This document shows positions 34,067 to 42,918 of a stretch of DNA of 64,000 nucleotides, piece after piece. Source of the DNA: Roseovarius confluentis (GTDB lineage Bacteria; Pseudomonadota; Alphaproteobacteria; Rhodobacterales; Rhodobacteraceae); NCBI RefSeq assembly GCF_002917925.1, contig NZ_PPFE01000014.1:1-64000 (forward strand). The letters are read 5' to 3'. The translations under genes were made by a program, and so were the position numbers. Position 1 is the stretch's first letter, and each line of letters begins with the position of its first letter. The notes beneath the pieces were generated by a model that had not been told where the DNA came from, did not search any database, and saw nothing but the letters and a program-made list of their open reading frames with translations.

Positions 34067-35635
34067 TTAGCCGGATGAAAGGGGAAGGCGAACCGCGATC
34101 TTTGTCCCGGGTGCGTCGCCGAGGGCGTCGGCGGGGGGGACGGGGCTTTCGAGGGTGATGGTGCCGTCATGGGTCTCGACCACCCAGCGGGCCAGGGCCA
34201 GGCCGATGCCGAAGCCCTGGGCCGAGGCGCTGCCGGCTTGGGAGAAGCGTTCGAAGATGCCCGTCTGGTCTTTGGCTGCGATGCCGGGGCCGTTGTCAAT
34301 GACGGCGATTTCGGCGGTCTGGTCGTCCGATCGTGCGTCTAGGCGGACATGCCCGCCGTCGCGGGCGTGGCGGATGGCGTTGCGGACAAGCCCCACCAAC
34401 ACCTGACGAATCCAGTTGCGATCGCAGGTGAGCGTGGCGTGGGGAACGTCCGAGAGCGTGAGGGTCATGCCTGCGTTGTCGGCCTCGGCGCGGACTTCTT
34501 CGTGCACTTCGGTCATCAGGTCGGGCAGGCCGACAGCGGCGTGTTCGAGCGCCAGCTGCCCGCTGTCGGAGCGCGCGACGCGCAGAAGGTCGTCGATCCG
34601 GCGATTGAGACGCGCGGCGCGGGTCTCGATCGTGGCGAAGGCGTCGGCCTCAGACCCGCCTGCCGCCCGACCGATCTGGGCCTCCATCAGGATGACGGTG
34701 AGCGGCGTGCGCAATTCGTGGCTGACATCGGCAAAGAAGCGGCGGCGATTCTCGTCGATTTCGGCGAGGGTTTCGTTGGCGGCGCGCAATTCCTCGGTGC
34801 GGGCGGCGATGATGCTGTTCAGTTGTGCACGGTCCTGCTCGACCGCGGATTTGCGGGCGGCGAGCGCGTGGGCCATGCGGTTGGTCTCGGCGTAAAGCCC
34901 GCCGATTTCGTCCCGGCGGGTTTCGGGCAGGTCGATTGCGAAATCCTCCTGCCCGATCTTCTGTGCCGCGTCGCGCAGGCGGTCCAGCCGGGCGAATTGC
35001 GGGCGGATGAGGCCGAAATAGAAGGCCAGCACCATCACGACCGCGGCCACCGCGATGGCGATGGCGGCCAGCGTCAGCTTTTGGCGCAGGCTTACGATAT
35101 CGGCGCGGATGTCGGCGCGGAAAAGCTGTTCGGTCTGAACCGCCTGGCTGAGCAGAGGGTCGAAGCCAGTGGCGAAACTGTCGATATGGGCCTGCAGGCG
35201 GGGTCTGTCGACGTCGTCGTCGCCAAGGCCGCGCATGGTGCTGTTCAGGAGGGCTTCCATCCTGGCGAGGCCGAGGGATTGGGTGCCGAAGCGGGACTGG
35301 GCGTCGATGCCGAGGTCCTCGGCCTCCTGCACGGCCTGGGCCACGTTTTGTTGCAGGCGCCCGAAAGACGCGCGTAGGTTTTCGACCACGGGCTCTAGCC
35401 GCTCGGACCGGGTGTCGGCGGGCAATTCGCGCTGCACCGCCTCGGTCGCGACGACGAGAAAGGTGGCGGCCTGGGTCGAGAGGCCCGCATAGCCCGACAT
35501 GCGCTGTTCGGCCTTGAGCGTGGCATCCAGACGGTCGGACACGGCCAGCAGCCCCAGCCACAGGATCAGCGCGGTGACCCATGTGCCGACCCCCAAGGCG
35601 AGGGCGCCGAGGCCGAGAAGGGTCTTCAGCGACAT
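34067..35635 (-). CDS. Membrane sensor histidine kinase
   Basis: 522 residues from ATG 35635; ATG 35680 is an alternative. Helices at about 6-26 and 180-205 flank a periplasmic sensor of about 150 helical residues. HAMP, HisKA (FADVSHELRTPLTVIL) and HATPase (VRNAIRHAR, DNGPGIAAK, GFGIGLALARWV) follow. Cognate to the OmpR-type regulator 47 bp downstream. What it senses is unknown; a PQQ/methanol-linked signal is suggested by location. Confidence 0.88.
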   Translation of the reverse strand: MSLKTLLGLGALALGVGTWVTALILWLGLLAVSDRLDATLKAEQRMSGYAGLSTQAATFLVVATEAVQRELPADTRSERLEPVVENLRASFGRLQQNVAQAVQEAEDLGIDAQSRFGTQSLGLARMEALLNSTMRGLGDDDVDRPRLQAHIDSFATGFDPLLSQAVQTEQLFRADIRADIVSLRQKLTLAAIAIAVAAVVMVLAFYFGLIRPQFARLDRLRDAAQKIGQEDFAIDLPETRRDEIGGLYAETNRMAHALAARKSAVEQDRAQLNSIIAARTEELRAANETLAEIDENRRRFFADVSHELRTPLTVILMEAQIGRAAGGSEADAFATIETRAARLNRRIDDLLRVARSDSGQLALEHAAVGLPDLMTEVHEEVRAEADNAGMTLTLSDVPHATLTCDRNWIRQVLVGLVRNAIRHARDGGHVRLDARSDDQTAEIAVIDNGPGIAAKDQTGIFERFSQAGSASAQGFGIGLALARWVVETHDGTITLESPVPPADALGDAPGTKIAVRLPLSSG

Positions 35636-35803
35636 GGCAGGACCGCCTTTTTCGCGGGCATTTGCGATGAAGTGCCGCATTCTTTTGCACAAATTCTGGC
35701 GTGACGCGGTGCGCAGGGTCCGGTTACGCTTTTCTTAGGGGAATTGCTGTTGGATGACTGGAGGCACGGGAGCGAGGACCAACGCAACGCGTAAGGAACG
35801 ATT

Positions 35804-36007
35804 ATGATAGAGCTCCTGTTCGTCGCCTGCCTGGCGACAGATCCAACCCAATGCCGAGAGCGCAGCCTTGTGTTCTCCGATGTAACACCGATGCAGTGCC
35901 TTGCCGGGGCGCAGCCGGAACTGGCGCGCTGGGTGTCGACCCATCCCAACGAACGTGTACGAAGCTGGCGGTGCCGGACAGTGAACGATACCGAGTTCGA
36001 CATCTGA
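35804..36007 (+). CDS. Small Cys-containing hypothetical protein (67 aa)
   Basis: ATG 35804 to TGA 36007 with Cys residues at 9, 17, 32 and 56 (FVACLATDP, QCRERS, MQCLAG, WRCRTV). The N-terminus is mildly hydrophobic. Small proteins of this layout recur in Rhodobacterales. It lies alone between two minus-strand operons. Confidence 0.6.
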   Translation: MIELLFVACLATDPTQCRERSLVFSDVTPMQCLAGAQPELARWVSTHPNERVRSWRCRTVNDTEFDI

Positions 36008-36014
36008 GGTCCCC

Positions 36015-36806
36015 TCAGGTCTTGCGCTTCATCAGGCCGCGGGCGGGGTCGTAGCCCCAGATGGCCAGCGCGCAGAAGACCAGAGTGCTGCCTGTGACCC
36101 AGGCGAGCGCGGTCCAGTTGATCTGGAGATAAAGCGAGAAGCGGATGAGCTCGACCGCGTAGGTGAAGGGGTTGAGCGCGCAGATGTCGCGCAGGAGCGG
36201 TGAGCTTTCTGCCATTTTCCACAAGGGGTAGAGGGCCGAGGACATGAAGAACATCGGGAAGATGACGAAGTTCATCACGCCCGCGAAGTTCTCCAGTTGC
36301 TTGATGAAGCTCGAAAGGACCAGCCCGAGGCCGCCGAGCATGAGGCCGCCGAGGATCAGGCTGGGCAGCACGGCGAGGTAGCCCCATGTGGGCATTGTGA
36401 TGCCGAAGGCCGCCGCGATGGCGAGGAAGGTGTAGACCTGCAGCACCGAGATGATCGTCGCGCCGAACAGGCGGCAGATCAGCAGCCACCATCGCGGGAA
36501 GGGGCTGGTCAGCAGAAGGCGCATCGAGCCCATTTCGCGGTCGTAGACGAGGCTGAGCGAGGATTGCATCCCGTTGAAGAGCAGCACCATCGCGCAAAGT
36601 CCGGGCACGATATAAGTCTCGTAGGTGACGTAGGTCTGGTAGGGCGGGATGATCGACAGGCCGAGGGCCGCGCGGAAGCCTGCGGCGAAGATCAGCAGCC
36701 AGACGAGAGGGCGCACGAGCGCGGCGATGAAGCGCTCGCGCTGGTGTACGAAGCGCAGGAATTCGCGGGCGATGATCGCCTTGGCGACGCGGAAGGTGCC
36801 GGTCAT
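36015..36806 (-). CDS. ABC-2 type permease, PQQ-dependent alcohol dehydrogenase-associated
   Basis: 263 residues with six membrane helices; ABC-2 family features MVLLFNGMQSSLSLVYDREMG and NPFTYAVELIRFSLY. Together with the ATPase upstream (4-base overlap) it matches the transporter pair routinely found with PQQ-dependent alcohol dehydrogenases (PedC-like). An export role is expected; the cargo is not known. Confidence 0.85.
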   Translation of the reverse strand: MTGTFRVAKAIIAREFLRFVHQRERFIAALVRPLVWLLIFAAGFRAALGLSIIPPYQTYVTYETYIVPGLCAMVLLFNGMQSSLSLVYDREMGSMRLLLTSPFPRWWLLICRLFGATIISVLQVYTFLAIAAAFGITMPTWGYLAVLPSLILGGLMLGGLGLVLSSFIKQLENFAGVMNFVIFPMFFMSSALYPLWKMAESSPLLRDICALNPFTYAVELIRFSLYLQINWTALAWVTGSTLVFCALAIWGYDPARGLMKRKT

Positions 36807-37522
36807 GCGACCTCCCCCGTGCGCGACAGGAACCAGTCCGACAGGCTTTGATCGCCGCGGGCGGCCCCGGCGGTGCCGCGGTGGATGATTTGGCCCTTGT
36901 GCAGAACGACGAGGTCGTCGCCATCGCGCACCTCGTCCGTGAGGTGGGTGGTCCAGAGGACGCAGAGGCCGGTTTTCGTGAGTTCGTGAACGTGGTCCGT
37001 TATGCCTTGTCGCGAGGCGGCGTCGAGGCCGACGGTGGGCTCGTCCAGCAAGAGCACGTGTGGGTCGTGAATGAGGGACCGCGCAAGCTCGGTGCGGCGG
37101 CGGTGGCCGCCGTTGAGGTCGCGGGCCTTTTCGTCGGCGCGCTGGCGCATGTCGAGCTGGTCGAGGGCGGCGTCGATGCGGCCGGGGATCTCGGATTTCG
37201 GCAGGCCTTGCAGGGCGGCGAAATAGGCAAGGTTCTGGCGGACTGACAGGTTGAGATCGAGCGTCGATTGCTGGAAGACGACGCCTAGCTTTCCGAGCGC
37301 CTTGCGGGGCTCGCGGCGCATGTCGTGGCCCGCGACGGTGATATCGCCTTGGGGGGCCACCAGCAGGCGGGTCAGCAGGGCAATGAGCGTGGATTTGCCG
37401 GCGCCGTTGGGGCCGAGAAGCGCGCAGAAGGTGCCGGGGGCGACGTCGAACGCCACGTCGTCCAGCGCCTGCTTGGCGCCGTAGTTGAAGCTGAGGTTGT
37501 TGACGGTCAGGCCTGTGGTCAC
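36803..37522 (-). CDS. ABC transporter ATP-binding protein, PQQ-dependent alcohol dehydrogenase-associated
   Basis: 239 residues from GTG 37522. Walker A LLGPNGAGKSTLIALL, signature LNGGHRRRTELAR and Walker B VLLLDEPTVGLD. The signature is the degenerate form seen in this PQQ-linked subfamily. It energises the ABC-2 permease that follows, and overlaps the NitT-type ATPase gene by four bases, so both transporters are in one transcript. Confidence 0.87.
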   Translation of the reverse strand: MTTGLTVNNLSFNYGAKQALDDVAFDVAPGTFCALLGPNGAGKSTLIALLTRLLVAPQGDITVAGHDMRREPRKALGKLGVVFQQSTLDLNLSVRQNLAYFAALQGLPKSEIPGRIDAALDQLDMRQRADEKARDLNGGHRRRTELARSLIHDPHVLLLDEPTVGLDAASRQGITDHVHELTKTGLCVLWTTHLTDEVRDGDDLVVLHKGQIIHRGTAGAARGDQSLSDWFLSRTGEVA

Positions 37523-38139
37523 GTGGTCTGGTCCTTTGTCGTTCCGGCGAGCTGTGCGCCGTCTGGCCCACCTTCCAGTGTCAGGGTCCGGTGTGCAAGC
37601 CGTGTCGCCTCGGCCATGTCGTGGGTCACGAAAAGGGTCGCGGGCTGGTGGCGGGCGATGAGCTCTTCGGTCAGGGTCAGCATCCGGTCGGCGGCGGCGG
37701 CGTCGAGCGACACGAACGGCTCGTCCATGATCAGCAGGTCGGGCTGGCCCGCAAAGGCGCGGGCGAGGGCGAGGCGTCGCTGTTGGCCGAGGGAGAGTTG
37801 ACCGGGAAAGAGAGTTTCCTTGCCGGTGAGGCCGACCTCATCGAGTGCGGCGAGGGCGCGTTCGCGCGGCAACTCGGGATGCAGGAGCGTAAGGTTGTCG
37901 AGGGCGGAGCGCCACGGCAGCAAGGTGGGTTCCTGGAAGACCATGGCCATCGCCTGAGGCCGGTCAATGTGGCCGGTGAAATCGGTGTCGATACCCGAGA
38001 CCAACCGCAAAAGGGTGGACTTGCCGATGCCGGAGGGGCCGACAAGGGCGACGGTTTCGCCCTGCGCGATCCCGAAGGCGATGGGGCCGAGCACGAGGTC
38101 GTCGCCGAAGCGTTTCTCAGAGATCGAGACGGTGATCAT
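37519..38139 (-). CDS. NitT/TauT-type ABC importer ATP-binding protein
   Basis: 206 residues from ATG 38139, short for the family (usually about 240-260). Walker A GPSGIGKSTLLRLV, Q-loop MVFQEPTLLPW, signature LSLGQQRRLALARA, Walker B LLIMDEPFVSLD and switch His FVTHDMAEA are intact, so it should hydrolyse ATP. Paired with the permease and binding protein upstream. Confidence 0.88.
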   Translation of the reverse strand: MITVSISEKRFGDDLVLGPIAFGIAQGETVALVGPSGIGKSTLLRLVSGIDTDFTGHIDRPQAMAMVFQEPTLLPWRSALDNLTLLHPELPRERALAALDEVGLTGKETLFPGQLSLGQQRRLALARAFAGQPDLLIMDEPFVSLDAAAADRMLTLTEELIARHQPATLFVTHDMAEATRLAHRTLTLEGGPDGAQLAGTTKDQTT

Positions 38140-38882
38140 GCGCGGCGCCACCGGGTTGCGTGGCGTTCCCACGGTTGCAGCAGCGCCCATTCCACGAGCA
38201 GCATGACCGCGATGAAGGAGAATGCGTAGACCAGCACCATGGATACGTCGAATAGCTGGAAATAAAGGTGGATCTGGAAGCCCACGCCGGAGGAGCGGCC
38301 GAGGAATTCGACCACGAGCACGATTTTCCAGATGACGGCCACGCCGCCACGGGCGGCAGCGGCGATGAAGGGGCCGAGTTGCGGCAGGATCACGTGGCGC
38401 AGGCGCGTCCAGCCCGACATGCGGTAGACGCGGGCCAGCGCGTCAAGCTGCGGGTCCAGCGCACGGGCGCCTTCGCGGATGACGATGGCGACGTTGGGCA
38501 CCTTGTTGAGCGTGACGGCGGCGATGGCGGCGGCCTCGGTCAGGCCGATCCAGAGGTAGCAGAGCACGATCAGTACCAGCGCGGGCAGGTTGAGGAAGAT
38601 CACCAGCCACGGGTCGAGCCAGCGGTTGAGCGCGGGGGAGCGACCCATCGCGAGGCCGATGATCCCGCCCAGCGTCATGGCGAGGCAGAAGGCCCAAAGC
38701 ACGCGCAGGAGGGTGGCGGAGAGGTGGGTCCAGAGTTCGCCGCTGGCGATTTCCTGTGCAAAGAGGGGCGCGAGGGCCCAGGGGGTGGGCAGGACCTGCG
38801 GGTCGGCCTTGAGCGTTGACGCCACGACCCAAAGGGCCAGAAGCCCCGCGATGGAGAGGAGCGGCGTCAGCTTGGTCTGCAT
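38136..38882 (-). CDS. NitT/TauT-type ABC importer permease
   Basis: 248 residues, about six membrane helices, BPD_transp_1 domain with the EAA-like loop EGARALDPQLDALARVYRM. It overlaps the ATPase gene by four bases and abuts the binding-protein gene. Substrate cannot be read from the sequence. Confidence 0.87.
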   Translation of the reverse strand: MQTKLTPLLSIAGLLALWVVASTLKADPQVLPTPWALAPLFAQEIASGELWTHLSATLLRVLWAFCLAMTLGGIIGLAMGRSPALNRWLDPWLVIFLNLPALVLIVLCYLWIGLTEAAAIAAVTLNKVPNVAIVIREGARALDPQLDALARVYRMSGWTRLRHVILPQLGPFIAAAARGGVAVIWKIVLVVEFLGRSSGVGFQIHLYFQLFDVSMVLVYAFSFIAVMLLVEWALLQPWERHATRWRRA

Positions 38883-39845
38883 TTACTGGACGTCGGCAAA
38901 TAGGCCGTCGGGGAGTGTGTCGGCCTCGCCCACCAGCTCGGCGCCGCCGAGGTCGTGCATCAGGCTGAGAAGGGCCTGGGCGGCGTCGGTGTCGATCGGC
39001 TTGCGCGCCGGAATGCCGGCGATCCAGTCGGTGCGCAGTTGCTCGAATTCGGCGTCGCTGTCGGCATTCATCATCGGGCGCAGGTCTTGCCAGATCTCGT
39101 CGGAGGACATGAGCAGGGTTTTGGCCTCGCGGCTGGCCTCGAAGAAGGACTGGGCGAGGCCGGGGTTCTCCGACAGGAAACCTTCCTTGAAATAATAGCC
39201 CAGCAGCGGCGTTTCGGGGTCGAGGCCCAGCTCGCGGGCGGCGGTGTCGACGGAAATGAGTTCGTGCATGCCGGCGGCCTTCATCTTGGCGAGGTAGTGC
39301 CAGTAATTGATGGCCCCGGCGAGGCTGCCGTCAAGGGCGGTGCGGAAAACGAGGGGCGGGGCGCCGAAGACCTGTTCGGTTTCCGCCTCCAGGTCGAGGT
39401 CATGGGCCTGCTGCGCATACGCGCGCAGGATGAGCCAGGACTTGTCGAGCGGGCCGCCGGCGATGCCGAGTTTCTGCCCGGCAAGGTCTGCAAGGGTTTC
39501 GGCGGTGGAATCTGCGGGAACGACCACGCCGCCCACTGCGCGGGAATAGGGGATAAACACGTAAGGTTTGCCCGCGGCGCGCTGGCGGGCAACCCAGATC
39601 CAGTCGGCGACGGCCATGTCGGCTTCGTTGCCTTCGACCGCGATGCGGGTGGCGCCATTGTCGGCATAGGGCTGAATGTCGAGGGTGAAGCCGTATTTTT
39701 CGTCGAGGCCTTCATCGACGATGGTCTGAAGCTCCCAGTTGACGGTGCCGATCTTGAGGGTTGCGGCACGGATCGTGGGGGGCTCTTGGGCGTAGGCCGC
39801 CATGCTGCTTAGCAAGAAGGAGAGAGATGCTATGATGCGCAACAT
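38883..39845 (-). CDS. NMT1/SsuA-like periplasmic substrate-binding protein
   Basis: 320 residues with signal peptide (LSFLLSSMAAYAQ). The periplasmic type II binding fold is shown by KIGTVNWELQTIVDEGLDEKYG and WIWVARQRAAGKPYVFIPY. Relatives bind taurine, sulfonates, nitrate or pyrimidine precursors. In PQQ-dehydrogenase loci this importer is recurrent, with an unidentified ligand. First gene of the importer trio. Confidence 0.85.
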   Translation of the reverse strand: MLRIIASLSFLLSSMAAYAQEPPTIRAATLKIGTVNWELQTIVDEGLDEKYGFTLDIQPYADNGATRIAVEGNEADMAVADWIWVARQRAAGKPYVFIPYSRAVGGVVVPADSTAETLADLAGQKLGIAGGPLDKSWLILRAYAQQAHDLDLEAETEQVFGAPPLVFRTALDGSLAGAINYWHYLAKMKAAGMHELISVDTAARELGLDPETPLLGYYFKEGFLSENPGLAQSFFEASREAKTLLMSSDEIWQDLRPMMNADSDAEFEQLRTDWIAGIPARKPIDTDAAQALLSLMHDLGGAELVGEADTLPDGLFADVQ

Positions 39846-39878
39846 GGCGGGCCTTTACTCCATGGGAGAACGGTCAAT

Positions 39879-40127
39879 TTACTCGGCGCGGCGTTCGACC
39901 TCGTTCAGGTCGGCGTCGAGTTCGATGTCGAACTGGTTGCCGCCCTTGCAGATCACGTCGTCAAGCTCGTAGCCGCCGTCATCTTCGGCTTCGATATCGG
40001 CGGGGTCCATCTGGCATTCGATGGAGGCGAGATAGGCCTCGATCTTTTCGACCGTTTCGGCGTCTACGTGGTCGTCGGCGAGGGCGGGCGAGGCGACAAG
40101 CGCCGCGATTGCGAAAATACGTTTCAT
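39879..40127 (-). CDS. Small acidic periplasmic protein, PepSY-like
   Basis: 82 residues; signal peptide MKRIFAIAALVASPALA, then DDHVDAETVEKIEAYLASIECQ and a beta region FDIELDADLNEVERRAE, a layout like a single PepSY domain. Two cysteines (CQ, ICKGG) may form a disulfide. Lies between the importer genes and the next hypothetical gene on the same strand. Confidence 0.65.
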   Translation of the reverse strand: MKRIFAIAALVASPALADDHVDAETVEKIEAYLASIECQMDPADIEAEDDGGYELDDVICKGGNQFDIELDADLNEVERRAE

Positions 40128-40140
40128 TTTCAGGGCTCCG

Positions 40141-40590
40141 TTACTGGATGTTGAAGGTAACTTGTTGGGTTTCGCCGGTGGAGCCGGGGATGCGCAGCGT
40201 GTGGCTGCCCGGCTTGATGGCGATGAACGAGATCGTGGCCACGCCCGCCTTGTCGAATTCGAGCGAATCGACGGCCATGGGGCGGATCTCGATCTGGTTG
40301 ATGACGATTTCGTTCATCCAGATCGCGCGGAAGAAATCGCTGCCGGTGACGGCCAGCTCGGCGGAGCCGTCGGCGGTGATTTCAAGCGTGTAATAGGCGC
40401 CTGATTGCAGGTTCACGCTGCCGGTCTCGTGCAGGGGCTGGCCCGAGGCGAGGGTGATCGGGATGTCGTCACCGCGATTGCAGGCGGCCAGCAGACCAGC
40501 AAAGCCGAGGTCGTCGCAGAGCGGTGCGGCGGCGGCGGGGCCGGTGAGGCAGGTGGCGGCGGTGGCCGCGGCCATCATCAGTTTCTTCAT
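40141..40590 (-). CDS. Secreted hypothetical protein of the PQQ locus (149 aa)
   Basis: ATG 40590 is chosen because AAGGAGA lies at suitable distance; an ATG at 40608 overlaps the previous stop. Signal peptide to about residue 22. The mature part is beta-rich (YYTLEITADGSAELAVTG; AIKPGSHTLRIPGSTGE) with a small Cys pair (LCDD, AACNRG). I do not recognise it outside this kind of locus. Confidence 0.65.
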   Translation of the reverse strand: MKKLMMAAATAATCLTGPAAAAPLCDDLGFAGLLAACNRGDDIPITLASGQPLHETGSVNLQSGAYYTLEITADGSAELAVTGSDFFRAIWMNEIVINQIEIRPMAVDSLEFDKAGVATISFIAIKPGSHTLRIPGSTGETQQVTFNIQ

Positions 40591-40607
40591 CTTTTCTGTC
40601 TCCTTCA

Positions 40608-41582
40608 TTATTCGATGGTCACCACGCCCCAGGGCTGTTCGCCAACCTGGATGGAGCGCACGGCCTCTTCCTTGGCCACGTCGATGACGGTGATGTCGTT
40701 GGAATTGCCGTTTGTCGTCAGCAGGTATTTCTCGTCCGGTGTGAAATCGAGCTGCCAGACGCGCTGACCCACGAGGATGTAGTCGAGCACCTCGAGGCTT
40801 TGGGCATCGACCACGGCGACGCGGTTGGAGGGGCCGAGCGCCACGAAGAGGCGCTTGCCGTCGGAAGTGACCTTGGCGCCCACGGGTTGCAGCCATTCGG
40901 GCTGGACGTTGGGAACCTCGAAGCTGATCTTCTCGATCAGGGTGGGCGTGCCGTCCTCGGCGATGTCCATGACGCTGACGGTGCCGCCGATCTCGGATGT
41001 GACGAAGAGGCGGGTGCCGTCGGCGGTATACTGGGCGTAGCGCGGGCGCTGATCGACCAGCACGTTGTGCTTGATCTCGTAATCCTCGGTCGAGATGAAA
41101 TGCGCCATGTTGGTCGTCTCGGAGGTGTTCACCACCCACTTGGCGTCGGGGCTCATGCCCATGCCTTCGGGCTCCACCCCCACGGGGACCTCGGCCAGCA
41201 CGGTGCGGCTGTCGGTGTCGGTGACGGTCACCAGGTTGTCATCCTCGTTGGCGATATAGAGCCGCTTGCCGGAGGGTTCGATGATGAACAGTTCCGGGTC
41301 GGGACCAGAGGGGAGCGAGGGCAGTTCCTCGTAGGTTTCCGAATCGAACACCCGGACGAGGTTATCGTCGGACGCGCAGACATAGATCTTGGTGCCGTCG
41401 GGGCTGGCGGTGATGCCGCGGGGGCGATTGCCGGCGAAGAATTCGTCGGTCACTTCCCATGTTTCGGTATCGACCACGGTGATGGTGTTGCCGCGTTCGT
41501 TGGTCACGAAGGCCTTGCCGGCCAGCGCGGGCCCGGCGGCGAGCGCCAGGGCGGAGGTCAGAAGGAGTGCCTTGAGTTTCAT
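40608..41582 (-). CDS. YVTN beta-propeller protein, PQQ-dependent catabolism-associated
   Basis: 324 residues with signal peptide. Seven YVTN-type repeats (for example KAFVTNERGNTITVVDT; RLYIANEDDNLVTVTDT; RLFVTSEIGGTVSVMDI). This matches the beta-propeller family specifically found with PQQ alcohol dehydrogenases. Function not established; a scaffold or electron-relay partner is possible. Precedes the 149-residue gene and follows the ABC binding protein by 9 bp. Confidence 0.87.
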   Translation of the reverse strand: MKLKALLLTSALALAAGPALAGKAFVTNERGNTITVVDTETWEVTDEFFAGNRPRGITASPDGTKIYVCASDDNLVRVFDSETYEELPSLPSGPDPELFIIEPSGKRLYIANEDDNLVTVTDTDSRTVLAEVPVGVEPEGMGMSPDAKWVVNTSETTNMAHFISTEDYEIKHNVLVDQRPRYAQYTADGTRLFVTSEIGGTVSVMDIAEDGTPTLIEKISFEVPNVQPEWLQPVGAKVTSDGKRLFVALGPSNRVAVVDAQSLEVLDYILVGQRVWQLDFTPDEKYLLTTNGNSNDITVIDVAKEEAVRSIQVGEQPWGVVTIE

Positions 41583-41591
41583 GTGTTCCCC

Positions 41592-42797
41592 TTAGTTGCT
41601 GAAGGCCGTGCAGGCCGATTCCGGGCGGTCGAGGCCGAGCGTGTCCTGCACGGCGTTCTGATGCAGGAAGCCTTCCTGCGGGCTGACGCTGATTGTGACG
41701 CGGTCGTCATAGAGCATGACCTGCTGGCGCATCTGGCCGTTCCAGTCGCGGAAGGTGACTTCCTGCCCCTTGAAACCGGCCAGTTCGAATTGGTCGGAAA
41801 GCAGGTAGTCTTTCACCCCGTCGGGTTCGGCGGTTTCTGCGCGGGTCACGGCCTCGCCCACTGCGCGCAGGGCGATCCAGACGTTGTAATCGGCGTCCTT
41901 GATGTAGCGGTTCGCCAGTTCCTCGAACCGGGTCTGAAGCTGGGTTGCGCCGTAGGCTTCGTGCCCGCCATGCATTTGCACGGGGCGCAGGCCGGACGAT
42001 CCCATCACGGGGCGCGGATCCCACAGGTGATAGGTGAGGTAGGCGGCGAAATAGTCGGTCTCATCCGCGGTGATGACCACGTCATGCTCGGGCAGGCCCT
42101 GCATGAAGCTGGGCAGTTGGCGCTGGACGAGAACGTGCCCAGAGTCGGTGCGGCGGGCGCCGCCGGTGTCCTCGAATGTGCGTTCCTCGACAATATTGGC
42201 GCCGAACTTGGTGGCGGCGCGGCGATAGGCGTCTGCCAGCGCCATGTCGGCGGGGTTGGAGCCGGAGATGAGCACCCAGCGCGGCCATTTCTTCCAGATG
42301 GCGAATTGCGCGATGGCGTCGGCCTGCTGGGCATAGCTGGTGGCGGTGTGCAGGAGGTTGGCGCGGCATTCCTCGTTGCGCATGGCCATGTCGCCGGCGC
42401 GGGTGTTGAAGACCAGCGCGCCATCCTCGGCAGCACGGTCGGCGAGGCGCAGAACGTCCTCTTCCCGGGCGTGGATGACGATCAGGCGGATGCCGTCGGC
42501 GAGAATTTCATCGAGAGCGGCATCGGCGGCGTCGGGCGTGGCTGATTTCTGTACCGTCTCGTAGGTATGGCCCATGAAGCTGCCGGTGCTGTTATTGTCC
42601 TGATCGGCCAGCGCGGCGCCGGCGAAGCCCAGGTCCTCGGGCGCCTCGTCGAAGCGCGAAATGGGGCGCTGGACCTGGTAGTCGACTCTTAGGACGGCGG
42701 CGCGCACGTCGATCGCGGCGGCAGATCCTGCGGTGAAAATCAGCGTGGCGGCGCAGAGCAGCGCGGCCGCGAAAAGCGTCGCAAAACGGTTCAGCAC
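41592..42797 (-). CDS. ABC substrate-binding protein of the PQQ-dependent alcohol dehydrogenase system
   Basis: 401 residues from GTG 42797 (GGGAGG at 6 bases). Signal peptide, then a type I periplasmic binding fold (leucine/branched-chain type) with GIRLIVIHAREEDVLRLADRA and FMQGLPEHDVVITADETDYF. This family is characteristic of PQQ alcohol dehydrogenase clusters and may present a ligand to the ABC exporter or a sensor. First gene of the long minus-strand transporter operon. Confidence 0.85.
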   Translation of the reverse strand: MLNRFATLFAAALLCAATLIFTAGSAAAIDVRAAVLRVDYQVQRPISRFDEAPEDLGFAGAALADQDNNSTGSFMGHTYETVQKSATPDAADAALDEILADGIRLIVIHAREEDVLRLADRAAEDGALVFNTRAGDMAMRNEECRANLLHTATSYAQQADAIAQFAIWKKWPRWVLISGSNPADMALADAYRRAATKFGANIVEERTFEDTGGARRTDSGHVLVQRQLPSFMQGLPEHDVVITADETDYFAAYLTYHLWDPRPVMGSSGLRPVQMHGGHEAYGATQLQTRFEELANRYIKDADYNVWIALRAVGEAVTRAETAEPDGVKDYLLSDQFELAGFKGQEVTFRDWNGQMRQQVMLYDDRVTISVSPQEGFLHQNAVQDTLGLDRPESACTAFSN

Positions 42798-42918
42798 TTT
42801 TATCCTCCCTTACCGCCAGATTGCCTCTCGCGGCCCGACCAATACCAATTGCCGTGTTTCGCAATCACTGTACGCAACGCAGAATGAAGGGCGACTCTTA
42901 ACTTCTAAGAACGTCCGT

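Noticed and set aside
37519..38139. Whether the short NitT-type ATPase is a broken gene
   Set aside because: All ATPase motifs and the overlaps with both neighbours are intact, so it is read as a short but functional protein.
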